The notes beneath the pieces were generated by a model that was not told the origin of the DNA, did no database searches, and saw only the letters and a program-made list of their open reading frames with translations. A stretch of 64,000 nt of DNA from Erysipelotrichaceae bacterium (GTDB taxonomy: Bacteria > Bacillota_I > Bacilli_A > Erysipelotrichales > Erysipelotrichaceae). The translations under genes and the position numbers were made by a program. The stretch lies in NCBI GenBank assembly GCA_017432005.1, contig JAFRKA010000006.1, positions 1 through 64,000 of the forward strand, read 5' to 3'. Numbering within the stretch: the first letter of the stretch is position 1; every line of letters begins with the position of its first letter. Of the stretch, positions 24,565 through 33,465 are shown piece by piece.

Positions 24565-25055
24565 TGATCAATATCAACAGAGTTACTCTAGTAGGTCGTC
24601 TTACAAAAGACATTGAACTGAAAAAGACTAATTCGAATACTTCCGTTTGTAACTTCACCGTGGCAGTCGACCGCCGTTTCCAGTCTCAGCAGGCTGGAGG
24701 ACAGTCAGCCGACTTCATCAACTGCATTGCCTGGAGGCAGTCAGCTGACTTTCTTTCCCAATATGCGGCAAAGGGAACGATCGTAGCGGTCGAAGGCAGG
24801 ATCCAGACCAGAAGTTATGAAGGTCAGAGCGGCAAAGTCTATGTTACCGAAGTCGTAGCTGATAATGTTCAGATCATTTCGAGCCGTAACGGCACGGGTG
24901 TTTCTGCCAATAACAGTTATGCTTCAAACAACAGTTATGCCTCAAACAACCAGACCTTTACTCCTGCAGCTGATCCGGGATTTGAGAGTATGGATGATGA
25001 TTTCTCCAATACTCCTTCGCTGGATATCTCCAGTGATGATCTGCCGTTTTATTGA
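24564..25055 (+). CDS. ssb: Single-stranded DNA-binding protein
   Basis: A 163-residue SSB. The OB fold (about 1-105) contains INRVTLVGRLTKDIEL, DFINCIAWRQSADF and VEGRIQTRSYE. A flexible Ser/Asn-rich linker with a repeated NNSYAS unit leads to the acidic tip SSDDLPFY, the docking tail for replication and repair partners. It coats single-stranded DNA during replication, repair and recombination. The start codon overlaps the rpsF stop. Confidence 0.97.
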   Translation: MININRVTLVGRLTKDIELKKTNSNTSVCNFTVAVDRRFQSQQAGGQSADFINCIAWRQSADFLSQYAAKGTIVAVEGRIQTRSYEGQSGKVYVTEVVADNVQIISSRNGTGVSANNSYASNNSYASNNQTFTPAADPGFESMDDDFSNTPSLDISSDDLPFY

Positions 25056-25072
25056 TATAGAAAGGAACCAAT

Positions 25073-25303
25073 ATGGCTTTTAGAAAACAGAGAGTCGGAT
25101 ATAAGAAAGTTTGTTACTTCACCAAGAACAAGATCGATTATATCGATTATAAAGACGTAGAGTTACTGAAGAAGTTCATCTCTCCTAACGGAAAGATCAC
25201 TCCGAGACGTGTCACTGGCACCAGTGCCAAGTATCAGAGAATGCTGTCAACAGCTATCAAGAGAGCACGTCAGATGGCTTTACTGCCTTATATCGCTGAT
25301 TAA
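25073..25303 (+). CDS. rpsR: Ribosomal protein bS18
   Basis: A 76-residue small-subunit protein with the signature [20 protein letters not shown] and the basic [20 protein letters not shown] segment that contacts 16S rRNA. AGAAAGGAACC lies before the ATG. It is the last gene of the rpsF operon and is followed by a terminator. Confidence 0.97.
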   Translation: MAFRKQRVGYKKVCYFTKNKIDYIDYKDVELLKKFISPNGKITPRRVTGTSAKYQRMLSTAIKRARQMALLPYIAD

Positions 25304-25309
25304 TTCAAT

Positions 25310-25340
25310 AACCTCCGCAATTGCCGGAGGTTTATTTTAT
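25310..25340 (+). terminator. Terminator of the rpsF operon
   Basis: AACCTCCG (25310-25317) pairs with CGGAGGTT (25325-25332), followed by TATTTTAT. The T-rich tail overlaps the TATAAT at 25338-25343 used by the next gene. Confidence 0.85.
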
Positions 25341-25351
25341 AATAATAGTAT

Positions 25352-26308
25352 ATGAATCAGACCAAGAAACTGACACAGGGCGCCATGATGCTGGCGATCA
25401 TCGGTGCGCTGATCCTGATCGACAGGATGACGGCTTTCTGGTTTACCGAGCTGATCGTTCTGATGATGCCGATCGTGATCATCATGTATGCAACGATGCA
25501 TACGCTGAAGGATGGAGCGATGCTCTGTGTAGGACTGCTGATCATCAGTTTTTTGCTGGGCAATTTTCAGTTCACATATCTGATCTATGTCCCGGTCGGT
25601 ATCTTTACCGGCATGGTCTATGCCTGGGGCATAACGAAGAATTTTGACCGCAGAAGCCTGATGTTGTCGGCTATCATCACCTATACGATCGGTGAACTGA
25701 TCGCAACTTTCATCGTGTATCCGCTGCTGGGTTTCCCGATCAGCAGGATGATCCAGGAATATCAGGCGGCTTTCGGTGAAGCCAGCAAGATGACCGGCTT
25801 TGACTACAAGGCGCTTTTTGAGTCGATCGGCATGGACATGGGCAAGCTGATCGGCGTGTTATATATCTTTTCAACCGTACTGATGGGAGCGATGGAAGGC
25901 GTGCTGATCCATCTGTTGAGCATCTTCCTTTTGAAACGTTTTAAGATCAAAGATCTCGGCACGACCAACATCTACAATGTTAAGCCTAATCCGCCTCTGG
26001 GTTATCTGTCACTTATGGCGGTCTGCGGCTCATATGCCATAAAACTAGTGAACAACGAGACGCTGTACTATGTGATCATGATACTCTCAGTCTTAGGAGC
26101 GATGGTGCTTTTCTATTACGGATACATCTTCCTGATCCTGTTTGGGGCGATGGTCCTGAAACGCAATGTCGGCGGTCTTTTCATCCTGTTGGCTGTACTG
26201 TTCCCGCCGTTATTCACCGTTCTGCTGACGATCGGTTTTCTGTATGCGACCGGACCGTTAAGGACATATCTTGAAAACAAGGTCAATCAAAGCAAGGTAA
26301 ATCAATGA
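25352..26308 (+). CDS. yybS: YybS-family DUF2232 membrane protein
   Basis: A 318-residue polytopic membrane protein with eight or so hydrophobic spans. It matches YybS (DUF2232) by position between rpsR and gdpP, as in Bacillus, and by topology; the fold resembles S components of ECF transporters, but its role is unknown. No Shine-Dalgarno is present. TATAAT ends eight bases before the ATG, so the leader would be at most one or two bases. The stop overlaps gdpP by four bases. Confidence 0.8.
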   Translation: MNQTKKLTQGAMMLAIIGALILIDRMTAFWFTELIVLMMPIVIIMYATMHTLKDGAMLCVGLLIISFLLGNFQFTYLIYVPVGIFTGMVYAWGITKNFDRRSLMLSAIITYTIGELIATFIVYPLLGFPISRMIQEYQAAFGEASKMTGFDYKALFESIGMDMGKLIGVLYIFSTVLMGAMEGVLIHLLSIFLLKRFKIKDLGTTNIYNVKPNPPLGYLSLMAVCGSYAIKLVNNETLYYVIMILSVLGAMVLFYYGYIFLILFGAMVLKRNVGGLFILLAVLFPPLFTVLLTIGFLYATGPLRTYLENKVNQSKVNQ

Positions 26309-28269
26309 AACGCTTAAGATTCATTTCATTACTGTCACTGTTTACGATCATCGGCATCCTCATTGCCCTGGTTTTTCTGTTTTTCGTCTTCAGGATGGAT
26401 GTCGTCATCCCGCTGGTCATCGTGGTTGTCTTCACGGCTCTGTTGGCGGTGATCTTCACATCGATCGACAGGATCAGAAGCGAATCAGTCAAGCAGATCG
26501 AGAACGATCTGGAACTGTCATATCGGGAAGTACTCAGCCATGGCGATATCGGAATCATCGTCTATGACGAGAACTATGAGATCACTTTCATGTCCGAATT
26601 CTTCAGCAGACACGATATGGATCATCTCGGTGAGAAGGTCCTCAACTGGCTGCCTGAACTGCAGGACATGCTGAATAATGAAGCCAACAATCAGACGGTC
26701 ATCATCAATGAAGAGAAGTTTTCTGTACGCAAGATCGACAAGGCCAATGTCCTGACGTTCAAGAACATCACCAGAGAGTATGATCTCGACAGGAAGCTCG
26801 ATGATATCTCACCGGTCCTGGGATGTCTGGTCTATGATAACTATGATGAATCCAGCATGTCGGAAGACGAGCTTTCCTATATCAATACCAATATCAAAGT
26901 ACCGGTCATCGATTACTTCAAGAGTTTCGGTGTCGTTTATAATACCTTGAGAAACAACAGGATGATCCTGATCCTGAATGAAGAGATCTTTGAGAAAATC
27001 AGAGCTGACCGTTTCTCGATCCTGAACAAGGTGCGCAAGGTCTCCAAGGAAGGCAATACCGATGTCACGATCTCCATGGCTTTTGCGAGGGGATCGCAGA
27101 ATTATGAAGAACTGAACGAGATCATGGAGAACCTGCTGGATCTGGCACTGGCCAGAGGCGGTGATCAGGTCGTCGTCAGAAAGGTCGGAGCAGATACGAT
27201 GTTCTATGGCGGAACTTCTGAAGCCAGAGAGAAACAGAGCAAGACCAAACTGCGTGTAACCGCCAACTCGATCAAGGATCTGATCGAAAGATCATCCAAT
27301 GTGATCATCGTCGGTCATAAGGACATGGATGCGGACTGCATCGGTTCAGCTTTATGTATGGCCAATATCGCAATGTCGCTGGATCGCAAGACCTGCATCG
27401 TCACAAAGACCGGCAATATCGAACCGATGATCAACGATGTCCTCACCGGCTATGCCAAAGAACTGGAAGAGAAACACCGTTTCGTCAGTGAATCACAGGC
27501 TGTCGATGTGCTCAATGATGATACACTGGTCATCATGGTCGATCATCACAGTGCGGCCCAGTCCAACAGCCCGAACCTGCTCAAACAGGCTAAACGTATC
27601 ATCATCCTCGATCATCACCGCCGCAAGGCCGATCTTGATGTGATGGCGATGATGCTTTATATCGAAGCTGCCGCATCTTCAGCGACTGAACTGGTCACGG
27701 AGCTGCTGCCTTACTTCTCAAAGAATATCGAGATCACTTATGAAGAAGCCAATATAATGTATCTGGGCATCCTGATCGATACCGATCACTTCCGCGTCAG
27801 GACCGGATCCAGGACATTCGATGTCGCCAAGGTCCTCAGAAGCTATGGTGCCGATCCGATGGTCTGTGACGAACTGGCTCAGGAGCCATATGGAAACGTC
27901 ATCGAGAGGAGCCGTCTCATCAATGCCGGAAAACTGTACAAGAACGACGTGATCGTCGCAGCGCTCGACGAGGGGACTTTCTCGCGTACCATCGCCTCCC
28001 AGGCCTGTGATGCCATGATCAAAGCCAGAGAGATCGAAGCGGCTTTCGTCATCTGCAATTCCGACAAGGGTGAACAGATAATCTCATCCCGTTCCAAGGG
28101 TAAGATAAATGTGCAGGTCATCATGGAAAAGATGCACGGCGGCGGTCATATGACGGCAGCCGGTCTGCAGGTCTTTGACAGCTCGGTAGCCAAGCTGGAA
28201 GCTGAACTGCTGAAGAACCTCGATGAATATTTCAAAGGAGGAAACAATGAGAGTAATACTTCTGACTGA
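26305..28269 (+). CDS. gdpP: c-di-AMP phosphodiesterase GdpP
   Basis: A 654-residue membrane enzyme hydrolysing c-di-AMP to pApA. Two N-terminal spans (about 8-55) are followed by a PAS-like haem-sensing domain (about 85-150), a degenerate GGDEF domain (about 170-300) and DHH/DHHA1 domains (about 330-645). Metal-binding motifs [28 protein letters not shown] and the DHHA1 GGGHMTAAG are intact. The length matches B. subtilis GdpP (about 659). It opposes CdaA encoded at 7866-8960. The 3' end overlaps rplI by 23 bases. Confidence 0.95.
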   Translation: MKRLRFISLLSLFTIIGILIALVFLFFVFRMDVVIPLVIVVVFTALLAVIFTSIDRIRSESVKQIENDLELSYREVLSHGDIGIIVYDENYEITFMSEFFSRHDMDHLGEKVLNWLPELQDMLNNEANNQTVIINEEKFSVRKIDKANVLTFKNITREYDLDRKLDDISPVLGCLVYDNYDESSMSEDELSYINTNIKVPVIDYFKSFGVVYNTLRNNRMILILNEEIFEKIRADRFSILNKVRKVSKEGNTDVTISMAFARGSQNYEELNEIMENLLDLALARGGDQVVVRKVGADTMFYGGTSEAREKQSKTKLRVTANSIKDLIERSSNVIIVGHKDMDADCIGSALCMANIAMSLDRKTCIVTKTGNIEPMINDVLTGYAKELEEKHRFVSESQAVDVLNDDTLVIMVDHHSAAQSNSPNLLKQAKRIIILDHHRRKADLDVMAMMLYIEAAASSATELVTELLPYFSKNIEITYEEANIMYLGILIDTDHFRVRTGSRTFDVAKVLRSYGADPMVCDELAQEPYGNVIERSRLINAGKLYKNDVIVAALDEGTFSRTIASQACDAMIKAREIEAAFVICNSDKGEQIISSRSKGKINVQVIMEKMHGGGHMTAAGLQVFDSSVAKLEAELLKNLDEYFKGGNNESNTSD

Positions 28270-28687
28270 TGTTGCCAAGGTAGGCAAAAAAGGTGAAATA
28301 AAGGATGTCGCGGACGGCTATGCCCGCAATTTTCTGATTGCCAGGGGTCTGGCCGTTCAGGAATCCAGCGGTTCCAAAAAAGTGCTGGAGAAGCAGCAGG
28401 AAGAAGCTGCCGAACTGGATGCGGAAAAAAGAAAAGAAGCTGAGGAACTGAAGAAGATCCTGGCTGACAAGACACTGGAATTCAAGGTCAAGGCCAAGGA
28501 AGGCAAGGTATCAGGTTCTGTTTCGACCAAGCAGATCGAAGATGCGCTGAAGAAAGACGGCATCGTCATCGACAAGCGCAAGATCAAGGACAATGAACCG
28601 CTGAAAGATCTCGGTACCTACGACATAAAAATTGAACTGTATAAAGACGTTATTGGTATAATAAAGGTTAGACTGATCGAGGAATAG
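28247..28687 (+). CDS. rplI: Ribosomal protein bL9
   Basis: A 146-residue large-subunit protein. The N-domain starts [18 protein letters not shown] and has the conserved DGYARNFLI; a long charged helix (about 45-75) leads to the C-domain. AAAGGAGG at 28235-28242 fixes the ATG at 28247, not the in-frame ATG 24 bases earlier. The gene starts inside gdpP and ends two bases before dnaB. Confidence 0.96.
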   Translation: MRVILLTDVAKVGKKGEIKDVADGYARNFLIARGLAVQESSGSKKVLEKQQEEAAELDAEKRKEAEELKKILADKTLEFKVKAKEGKVSGSVSTKQIEDALKKDGIVIDKRKIKDNEPLKDLGTYDIKIELYKDVIGIIKVRLIEE

Positions 28688-28688
28688 A

Positions 28689-30032
28689 ATGAGTAACAGA
28701 TCGATGCCTTATTCCATCGAGGCTGAAGAGTCTCTGCTGGGCAATATCATGCTTTATCCGGAAGCGATGCGCCAGACTGTTGATGCAGGAATGACTGCCG
28801 ATGATTTTTATCTGGAAAAGCATAAGTCCATCTACAATATCATGTCAGCCATGTATGAGAACAGGGAAAAGGTCGATACGGTCTCTCTTTCCACTAAACT
28901 TAAGGATTTCGGTGTATATGACAAGATCGGCGGACTGGACTATCTGATGCAGCTGGCCAATGCGACGATCTCCGCCAGTAATACGGCTGAATACATTGCG
29001 ATCATCAGAAACAAATCACTGGCGAGAAAAGTCATCAGAGTCGGTGAAGAGATCTCCAACGATGCCTATGATTCATCGGTATCAGTTGATGAGATGCTGG
29101 AGAACGTCGAAAAGAAGGTCACCGAAGTTACCAGATCGAAGACATCGGCTGATTTCAGAAAAGGTGATGAAGTATTCGACAGTGCTCTTAAACATATCGA
29201 AGCCATCCAGGAAGCAGGAACAGATATAACCGGAGTGAGAACTCTTTATTCTGATCTTGACAAGAAGACCGCCGGTTTTCAGAAGGGCGATCTCGTCATC
29301 GTGGCGGCAAGACCTTCCATGGGCAAGACGGCTCTGGCACTCAATATCGCCGTCAATTCCGCTTCCGTGACACCTGGTTCGATCGCCATCTTCTCGCTGG
29401 AAATGCCGGCTGAACAGGTCGCGATCAGGATCCTGGCTGCCAAATCCAAGGTGGAGATCCAGAAGCTGCGTACCGGATCGCTCAATGATGAGGAATGGTC
29501 AAGGCTCAATGAGGCTTCACAGCAGCTCAGAAGACAGAATTTCTATATCGATGATACTCCGGGCATCAAGGTCTCGGAAATGTACGCCAAGGCCAGGAAA
29601 CTGGCTCAGGATGAAGGCCTGTACATGATCATCGTTGACTATATCCAGCTCATTCAGGCGACAGGCAAATCTGATTCACGTCAGCAGGAAGTATCGGAGA
29701 TCTCAAGACGTCTCAAGGCCATGGCCCGTGAACTCAACGTTCCGGTCATCGCGCTTTCCCAGCTGTCACGTGGTGTCGAATCACGCCAGGACAAAAGGCC
29801 GATGCTGTCAGACCTGAGAGAATCAGGAGCACTGGAACAGGATGCGGACATCGTACTGTTCCTGTATCGTGATGCCTACTACAACCGTGAGAATACGGCA
29901 TCCGATGAAAGGGAAGATGTCGAACTGCTTCTGTCCAAGCACCGTAACGGTCCGACCGGCAGAGTCATGCTGGCATTTGAAAAAGATATTAACGCCTTCT
30001 ATGGTATCAAGAACGCTGTTGAGGAGAACTGA
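28689..30032 (+). CDS. dnaB: Replicative DNA helicase DnaB (DnaC of Bacillus)
   Basis: A 447-residue hexameric helicase that unwinds the replication fork. The N-terminal primase-interacting domain begins SMPYSIEAEESLLGN. The RecA-like domain has Walker A ARPSMGKTALALN at about 206, Walker B LYMIIVDYIQLI, and the DLRESGALEQDAD and SKHRNGPTG loops. GAGGAATAG precedes the ATG. Order rplI-dnaB is conserved in Bacillota. Confidence 0.97.
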   Translation: MSNRSMPYSIEAEESLLGNIMLYPEAMRQTVDAGMTADDFYLEKHKSIYNIMSAMYENREKVDTVSLSTKLKDFGVYDKIGGLDYLMQLANATISASNTAEYIAIIRNKSLARKVIRVGEEISNDAYDSSVSVDEMLENVEKKVTEVTRSKTSADFRKGDEVFDSALKHIEAIQEAGTDITGVRTLYSDLDKKTAGFQKGDLVIVAARPSMGKTALALNIAVNSASVTPGSIAIFSLEMPAEQVAIRILAAKSKVEIQKLRTGSLNDEEWSRLNEASQQLRRQNFYIDDTPGIKVSEMYAKARKLAQDEGLYMIIVDYIQLIQATGKSDSRQQEVSEISRRLKAMARELNVPVIALSQLSRGVESRQDKRPMLSDLRESGALEQDADIVLFLYRDAYYNRENTASDEREDVELLLSKHRNGPTGRVMLAFEKDINAFYGIKNAVEEN

Positions 30033-31550
30033 TTGAAAAAGACCAGAACCGTATTAGTGGTCATCATCTGTTTATTGTTAAGCGGTATCATCGTCTACGG
30101 AAGTTCACTCGTATTTGAAGATAATACCGTCAAGGCAGATATAATCAATGAAAAATCTCTTGTGGAACAAGAGATTCTTTCATATGACGATAAGGAAAAG
30201 GACTACAGCAAGATCTACTACAAGGGTCAGCTGATCGGTGTCATTACCGACCGGGATTATCTTGATTCTCTGATCGCAGCCAAATACATCGATTATCAGG
30301 ATGTTTTCCCCGGTACCAAGCTGGGTCTGGGTGAAGATCTTTTCATTGTAGAGGAAAAATCATTCGCCAATTTTGCGGATGTGGATGATAAGATCATGGA
30401 TTATCTGGTCGAAAACAACCTGCTCGGTGTTGAGACTACAGCTGTAGAATTCTCTACGGCAGATGGTACCTATGAGATCATCTATGTGCGTGATTACAAG
30501 GATTTTGAGGATGCGCTGCAGCGTTTCATAACCAACTTCGTCAGTGAAGAAACATTGTACAAGCTGATGAATAACGAAAAGATCGAATCACCGAAGGAAC
30601 TGGGAACAGTTGAAATGAACGCTTTCATTCAGGAAAAGATCACGACCAAGCAGGCCGTCGTCTCTCCGGATTCGATCTACCGCAATATGGAAGATATCTA
30701 TGAGTTCCTCTGTTACTGGGGCAATACCGACAGAGAATACTATACCGTCAGAGAAGGCGATACCCTGCAGGGTGTAGGCTATTACTTCGGTGACATGTCA
30801 CCGCGTCAGCTCGTCATGCTGAACCCGAAGGTCCTTTTCTCTGAGACACAGGTCGTCACTCCGGGCATGGAACTCAATGTCACATACTATACATCACCGA
30901 TCAATGTGGAAGTCATCAAGGAAAGGCTGGCTCAGCAGTTCATCGTTCCGGAAGTTCCGGAATACATCGAAGATGAATCATTGGAGATCGGAATCTATGA
31001 AGTAAGAGTCAAGGAAGAATCAGGCATCAAGAACGTCCTGTATGAAGAAGAGTGGATCAACGGTGTCCTGCAGACAGGTACTCAGCTTTCCGAGACGATC
31101 ATCAAGCAGCCTAAACGAGGCGTCATCGCCGTCGGAACCAAACAGGTCATCGCCGTCGGTACCGGAAACTATGTCTGGCCGGTCGACAACCCGGAGATCA
31201 CCTGTCACTGGGGCTGTTACTACAACCATACCGGAACTGACTTCGTCAACATGTATACCAAGTACGGACAGGTCTATGCAGTCGACAGTGGCGTCGTCGA
31301 TGAAGTAGGCTACAGATACGACATGGGTAACTTCTGTATCATCAACCACCAGAATGGTGTCAGAACGATGTACATGCATCTTAATACTCCGGCTTATGTC
31401 GATGTCGGACAGAACGTTTCCAGAGGACAGGTCATCGGTCAGATGGGCAATACCGGACGTTCAGAAGGTGTGCACCTGCACCTGACTTTCGAAGTCAACG
31501 GCGTCAGAGTCAATGCCTGCAAATATCTGCCGTGCAACCTGATCGATTGA
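30033..31550 (+). CDS. Membrane-anchored LysM/G5/M23 peptidoglycan endopeptidase
   Basis: A 505-residue exported protein. The TTG at 30033 follows GAGGAG directly after the dnaB stop. An N-terminal span (about 5-25) anchors it. A LysM motif (about 236-285, YTVREGDTLQGVGYYFGD) binds glycan, a G5-type strand region follows (about 320-365), and the M23 domain at 385-500 has NHTGTDFVN and HLHLTF, the zinc ligands of active LytM-type enzymes. It should cut peptide cross-links in growing wall or during division. It is tightly packed behind dnaB and 11 bases before an HtrA-like protease gene. Confidence 0.85.
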   Translation: MKKTRTVLVVIICLLLSGIIVYGSSLVFEDNTVKADIINEKSLVEQEILSYDDKEKDYSKIYYKGQLIGVITDRDYLDSLIAAKYIDYQDVFPGTKLGLGEDLFIVEEKSFANFADVDDKIMDYLVENNLLGVETTAVEFSTADGTYEIIYVRDYKDFEDALQRFITNFVSEETLYKLMNNEKIESPKELGTVEMNAFIQEKITTKQAVVSPDSIYRNMEDIYEFLCYWGNTDREYYTVREGDTLQGVGYYFGDMSPRQLVMLNPKVLFSETQVVTPGMELNVTYYTSPINVEVIKERLAQQFIVPEVPEYIEDESLEIGIYEVRVKEESGIKNVLYEEEWINGVLQTGTQLSETIIKQPKRGVIAVGTKQVIAVGTGNYVWPVDNPEITCHWGCYYNHTGTDFVNMYTKYGQVYAVDSGVVDEVGYRYDMGNFCIINHQNGVRTMYMHLNTPAYVDVGQNVSRGQVIGQMGNTGRSEGVHLHLTFEVNGVRVNACKYLPCNLID

Positions 31551-31561
31551 GAGGAACATTT

Positions 31562-32605
31562 ATGAAAACTAACAGGATCATCTATCTGTTGCTGATCATG
31601 ATGCTGATATGGATCGCTGCCCTGAATTTTGGTCTCAGCAATCTCAGCAAGAAAGAGAATGCGCAGGTCATCAACGAATACAATATCAACGGTTTTTCGA
31701 CTGATTTCACCAGGATCGTCGATGAATGCAAACCTTCGATCGTCACGATCAACGCTGACGGCAATATCCTCAGCGGTTTTGTCTATTATCAGGAAAAAGA
31801 CAGTGTCTACATCCTGACGGCATATCACGGGGTCAGTCAGACCAATATGATAAGCGTCACGTTCGGATCTTCCTATACCGAGGCAGCTGAACTGGTAGGT
31901 CATGATATCTATACCGATCTGGCGGTTCTGAGGATCAATACGCCTTATGAGATCGCCACTTTGAAACTGGGCGATTCGACTTTAACGAAGCAGGGCGAAT
32001 TCGTCATCTGTATCGGTACACCGGTCTCGGCTGATTATGCGGGCAGTGTTGAAATGGGAATGATCGCCGCCAGAGATCTGATGATTGAAAACAATATCAC
32101 TGCCGATGAAGAGCATTATTCATACTATCTGGATGTCATCCAGCTTTCAGCTGATCTGGCATACGGTTATTCCGGCTCTCCTTTGATCAACATGTCCGGA
32201 GAGATCATCGGCATGAACACCATGTCTCTGCCGGGTGATTTCACTTTTGCGATCACTTCCAACGAGATCAAACTCATCGCCGACAAGATCATTGCCAAGG
32301 AAGATAACATCCGCAATATCCTGGGCATCAAGGGATCATATATCCGCAATATGTACAACTACGAGAAGACCAATCTCGGTGTGAGCCTTGAGACGATCAA
32401 CGGCATCTATGTCTCCAAGGTCAAAGAGAATACTCCGGCATATCAGGCAGGGGTGAGACCGGGTGATGTGGTATTGTCGATCAATGAAAAAGAGATCAAC
32501 AGTCTCAATGACTATCTCAGTATCGTCCACACACCGGCTGAAGATATCGTCTTTACATATAGCCGCCATGGCGATATCCATGTTCAGGGCTTAGGCAATG
32601 ATTAG
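31562..32605 (+). CDS. HtrA-like membrane serine protease with PDZ domain
   Basis: A 347-residue protein. GAGAGGAAC precedes the ATG at 31562. A single N-terminal span (about 5-25) anchors an extracytoplasmic trypsin-like domain with His in TAYHGV, Asp in IYTDLAVL and Ser in YGYSGSPLIN (a variant of the usual GNSGGPL). A PDZ domain follows (about 262-345, VKENTPAYQAGVRPGDVVLS). HtrA proteases degrade misfolded exported proteins. The catalytic triad looks complete. The gene overlaps rlmH by eight bases. Confidence 0.85.
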   Translation: MKTNRIIYLLLIMMLIWIAALNFGLSNLSKKENAQVINEYNINGFSTDFTRIVDECKPSIVTINADGNILSGFVYYQEKDSVYILTAYHGVSQTNMISVTFGSSYTEAAELVGHDIYTDLAVLRINTPYEIATLKLGDSTLTKQGEFVICIGTPVSADYAGSVEMGMIAARDLMIENNITADEEHYSYYLDVIQLSADLAYGYSGSPLINMSGEIIGMNTMSLPGDFTFAITSNEIKLIADKIIAKEDNIRNILGIKGSYIRNMYNYEKTNLGVSLETINGIYVSKVKENTPAYQAGVRPGDVVLSINEKEINSLNDYLSIVHTPAEDIVFTYSRHGDIHVQGLGND

Positions 32606-33056
32606 ACTCATCTGTGTAGGCAAAGTAAAAGATAAGAATCTGCAGAATCTGATCGATGATTACGCCAAACGGATCAGCCGTTATCATAAACTGGAGATCG
32701 TTGAAGTAAAGGATGAACCGATCGGCGATAATGAAGAAGCCGTAAAGGATAAGGAAGGGCAGCGGATCTTGGAAAAGATCCGTCCTGATGAGTATGTGAT
32801 CCTGCTGGATCTGCACGGGAAAAGTATCGATTCTGTCTCGCTTGCGAAGAAGATCGATCAGCTGTTCATAAACAGTTCAAAGATCTGTTTTGTGATCGCC
32901 GGATCACTGGGTTTTTCCAACGATGTCATCGCCAGAGCAGACGAAAGGATCAGGCTTTCAGAACTTACTTTCCTGCATCAGATGACCAGACTCATCATCC
33001 TGGAACAGCTCTATCGCTGCTTCAAGATCCTCAATCATGAGACCTATCACAAGTAG
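32598..33056 (+). CDS. rlmH: 23S rRNA pseudouridine-1915 N3-methyltransferase
   Basis: A 152-residue SPOUT methyltransferase acting on the 70S ribosome at helix 69. The knot contains FVIAGSLGFSNDV and the C-terminal LSELTFLHQMTRLIILEQLY then YHK, the SAM and RNA site of the family. The length is close to the usual 155-159. The start lies inside the upstream protease gene. RlmH often follows an htrA-type gene in Bacillota. Confidence 0.94.
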   Translation: MIRLICVGKVKDKNLQNLIDDYAKRISRYHKLEIVEVKDEPIGDNEEAVKDKEGQRILEKIRPDEYVILLDLHGKSIDSVSLAKKIDQLFINSSKICFVIAGSLGFSNDVIARADERIRLSELTFLHQMTRLIILEQLYRCFKILNHETYHK

Positions 33057-33066
33057 TATTTTCTAC

Positions 33067-33095
33067 TTGAATTAAAGCGCTTACAATTTTATAAT
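33067..33095 (+). promoter_or_regulatory. ptsH promoter with cre-like operator
   Basis: TTGAAT (33067-33072), a 17-base spacer and TATAAT (33090-33095). TTAAAGCGCTTACA at 33072-33085 matches the catabolite-response consensus TGWAANCGNTNWCA at all but one position and lies between the two boxes. CcpA with HPr-Ser46-P would be expected to block this promoter. A second TATAAT at 33121-33126 could drive expression independently. Confidence 0.65.
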
Positions 33096-33146
33096 TATTC
33101 TATAAGAAACTTTGGTTTTTTATAATTTAATGAAGGAGGGAACGTC

Positions 33147-33413
33147 ATGAAGGAAATCAATGTGTTAGTGGTTGATCCGGTAGGTTTACATGCTCGTCCT
33201 GCTACTGTTGCTGTGAACGCTGCAAGTAAGTTCAAATGTGATGTCAAGGTTTCATTCAAAGAGAGATCTGTAAACATGAAATCGATTATGGGTGTTATGT
33301 CATTAGGCATCCCTACACAGTCTGAAATCACGATTACTTGTGAAGGTGAAGATGAAGATGCAGCAATTGCAGCGATCGAAGATATCTTAAGAACACAGAA
33401 AGTAATTCAGTAA
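33147..33413 (+). CDS. ptsH: Phosphocarrier protein HPr
   Basis: An 88-residue PTS protein that carries phosphate from Enzyme I to sugar-specific Enzyme II on His15 (GLHARPA). Ser46 (NMKSIMGVM) is the HPr-kinase site used for CcpA-dependent catabolite control in Bacillota. GGAGGG lies before the ATG. Codons are noticeably less GC-rich than in neighbours, as often in highly expressed small genes. No ptsI follows; a terminator closes the gene as a single unit. The cre-like site overlapping its promoter suggests feedback control. Confidence 0.97.
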   Translation: MKEINVLVVDPVGLHARPATVAVNAASKFKCDVKVSFKERSVNMKSIMGVMSLGIPTQSEITITCEGEDEDAAIAAIEDILRTQKVIQ

Positions 33414-33424
33414 GAAAAAAACGA

Positions 33425-33453
33425 AAGGGAAGAAACAATCTTCCCTTATTTTT
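33425..33453 (+). terminator. Terminator of ptsH
   Basis: AAGGGAAGA, a five-base loop, TCTTCCCTT, then ATTTTT. Confidence 0.9.
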
Positions 33454-33465
33454 AATGAGGAAAAT

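Noticed and set aside
25321..25647. 108-codon frame overlapping the start of yybS
   Set aside because: It begins in the terminator hairpin, and its Asp/His-rich product is typical of a shifted frame of a hydrophobic gene.
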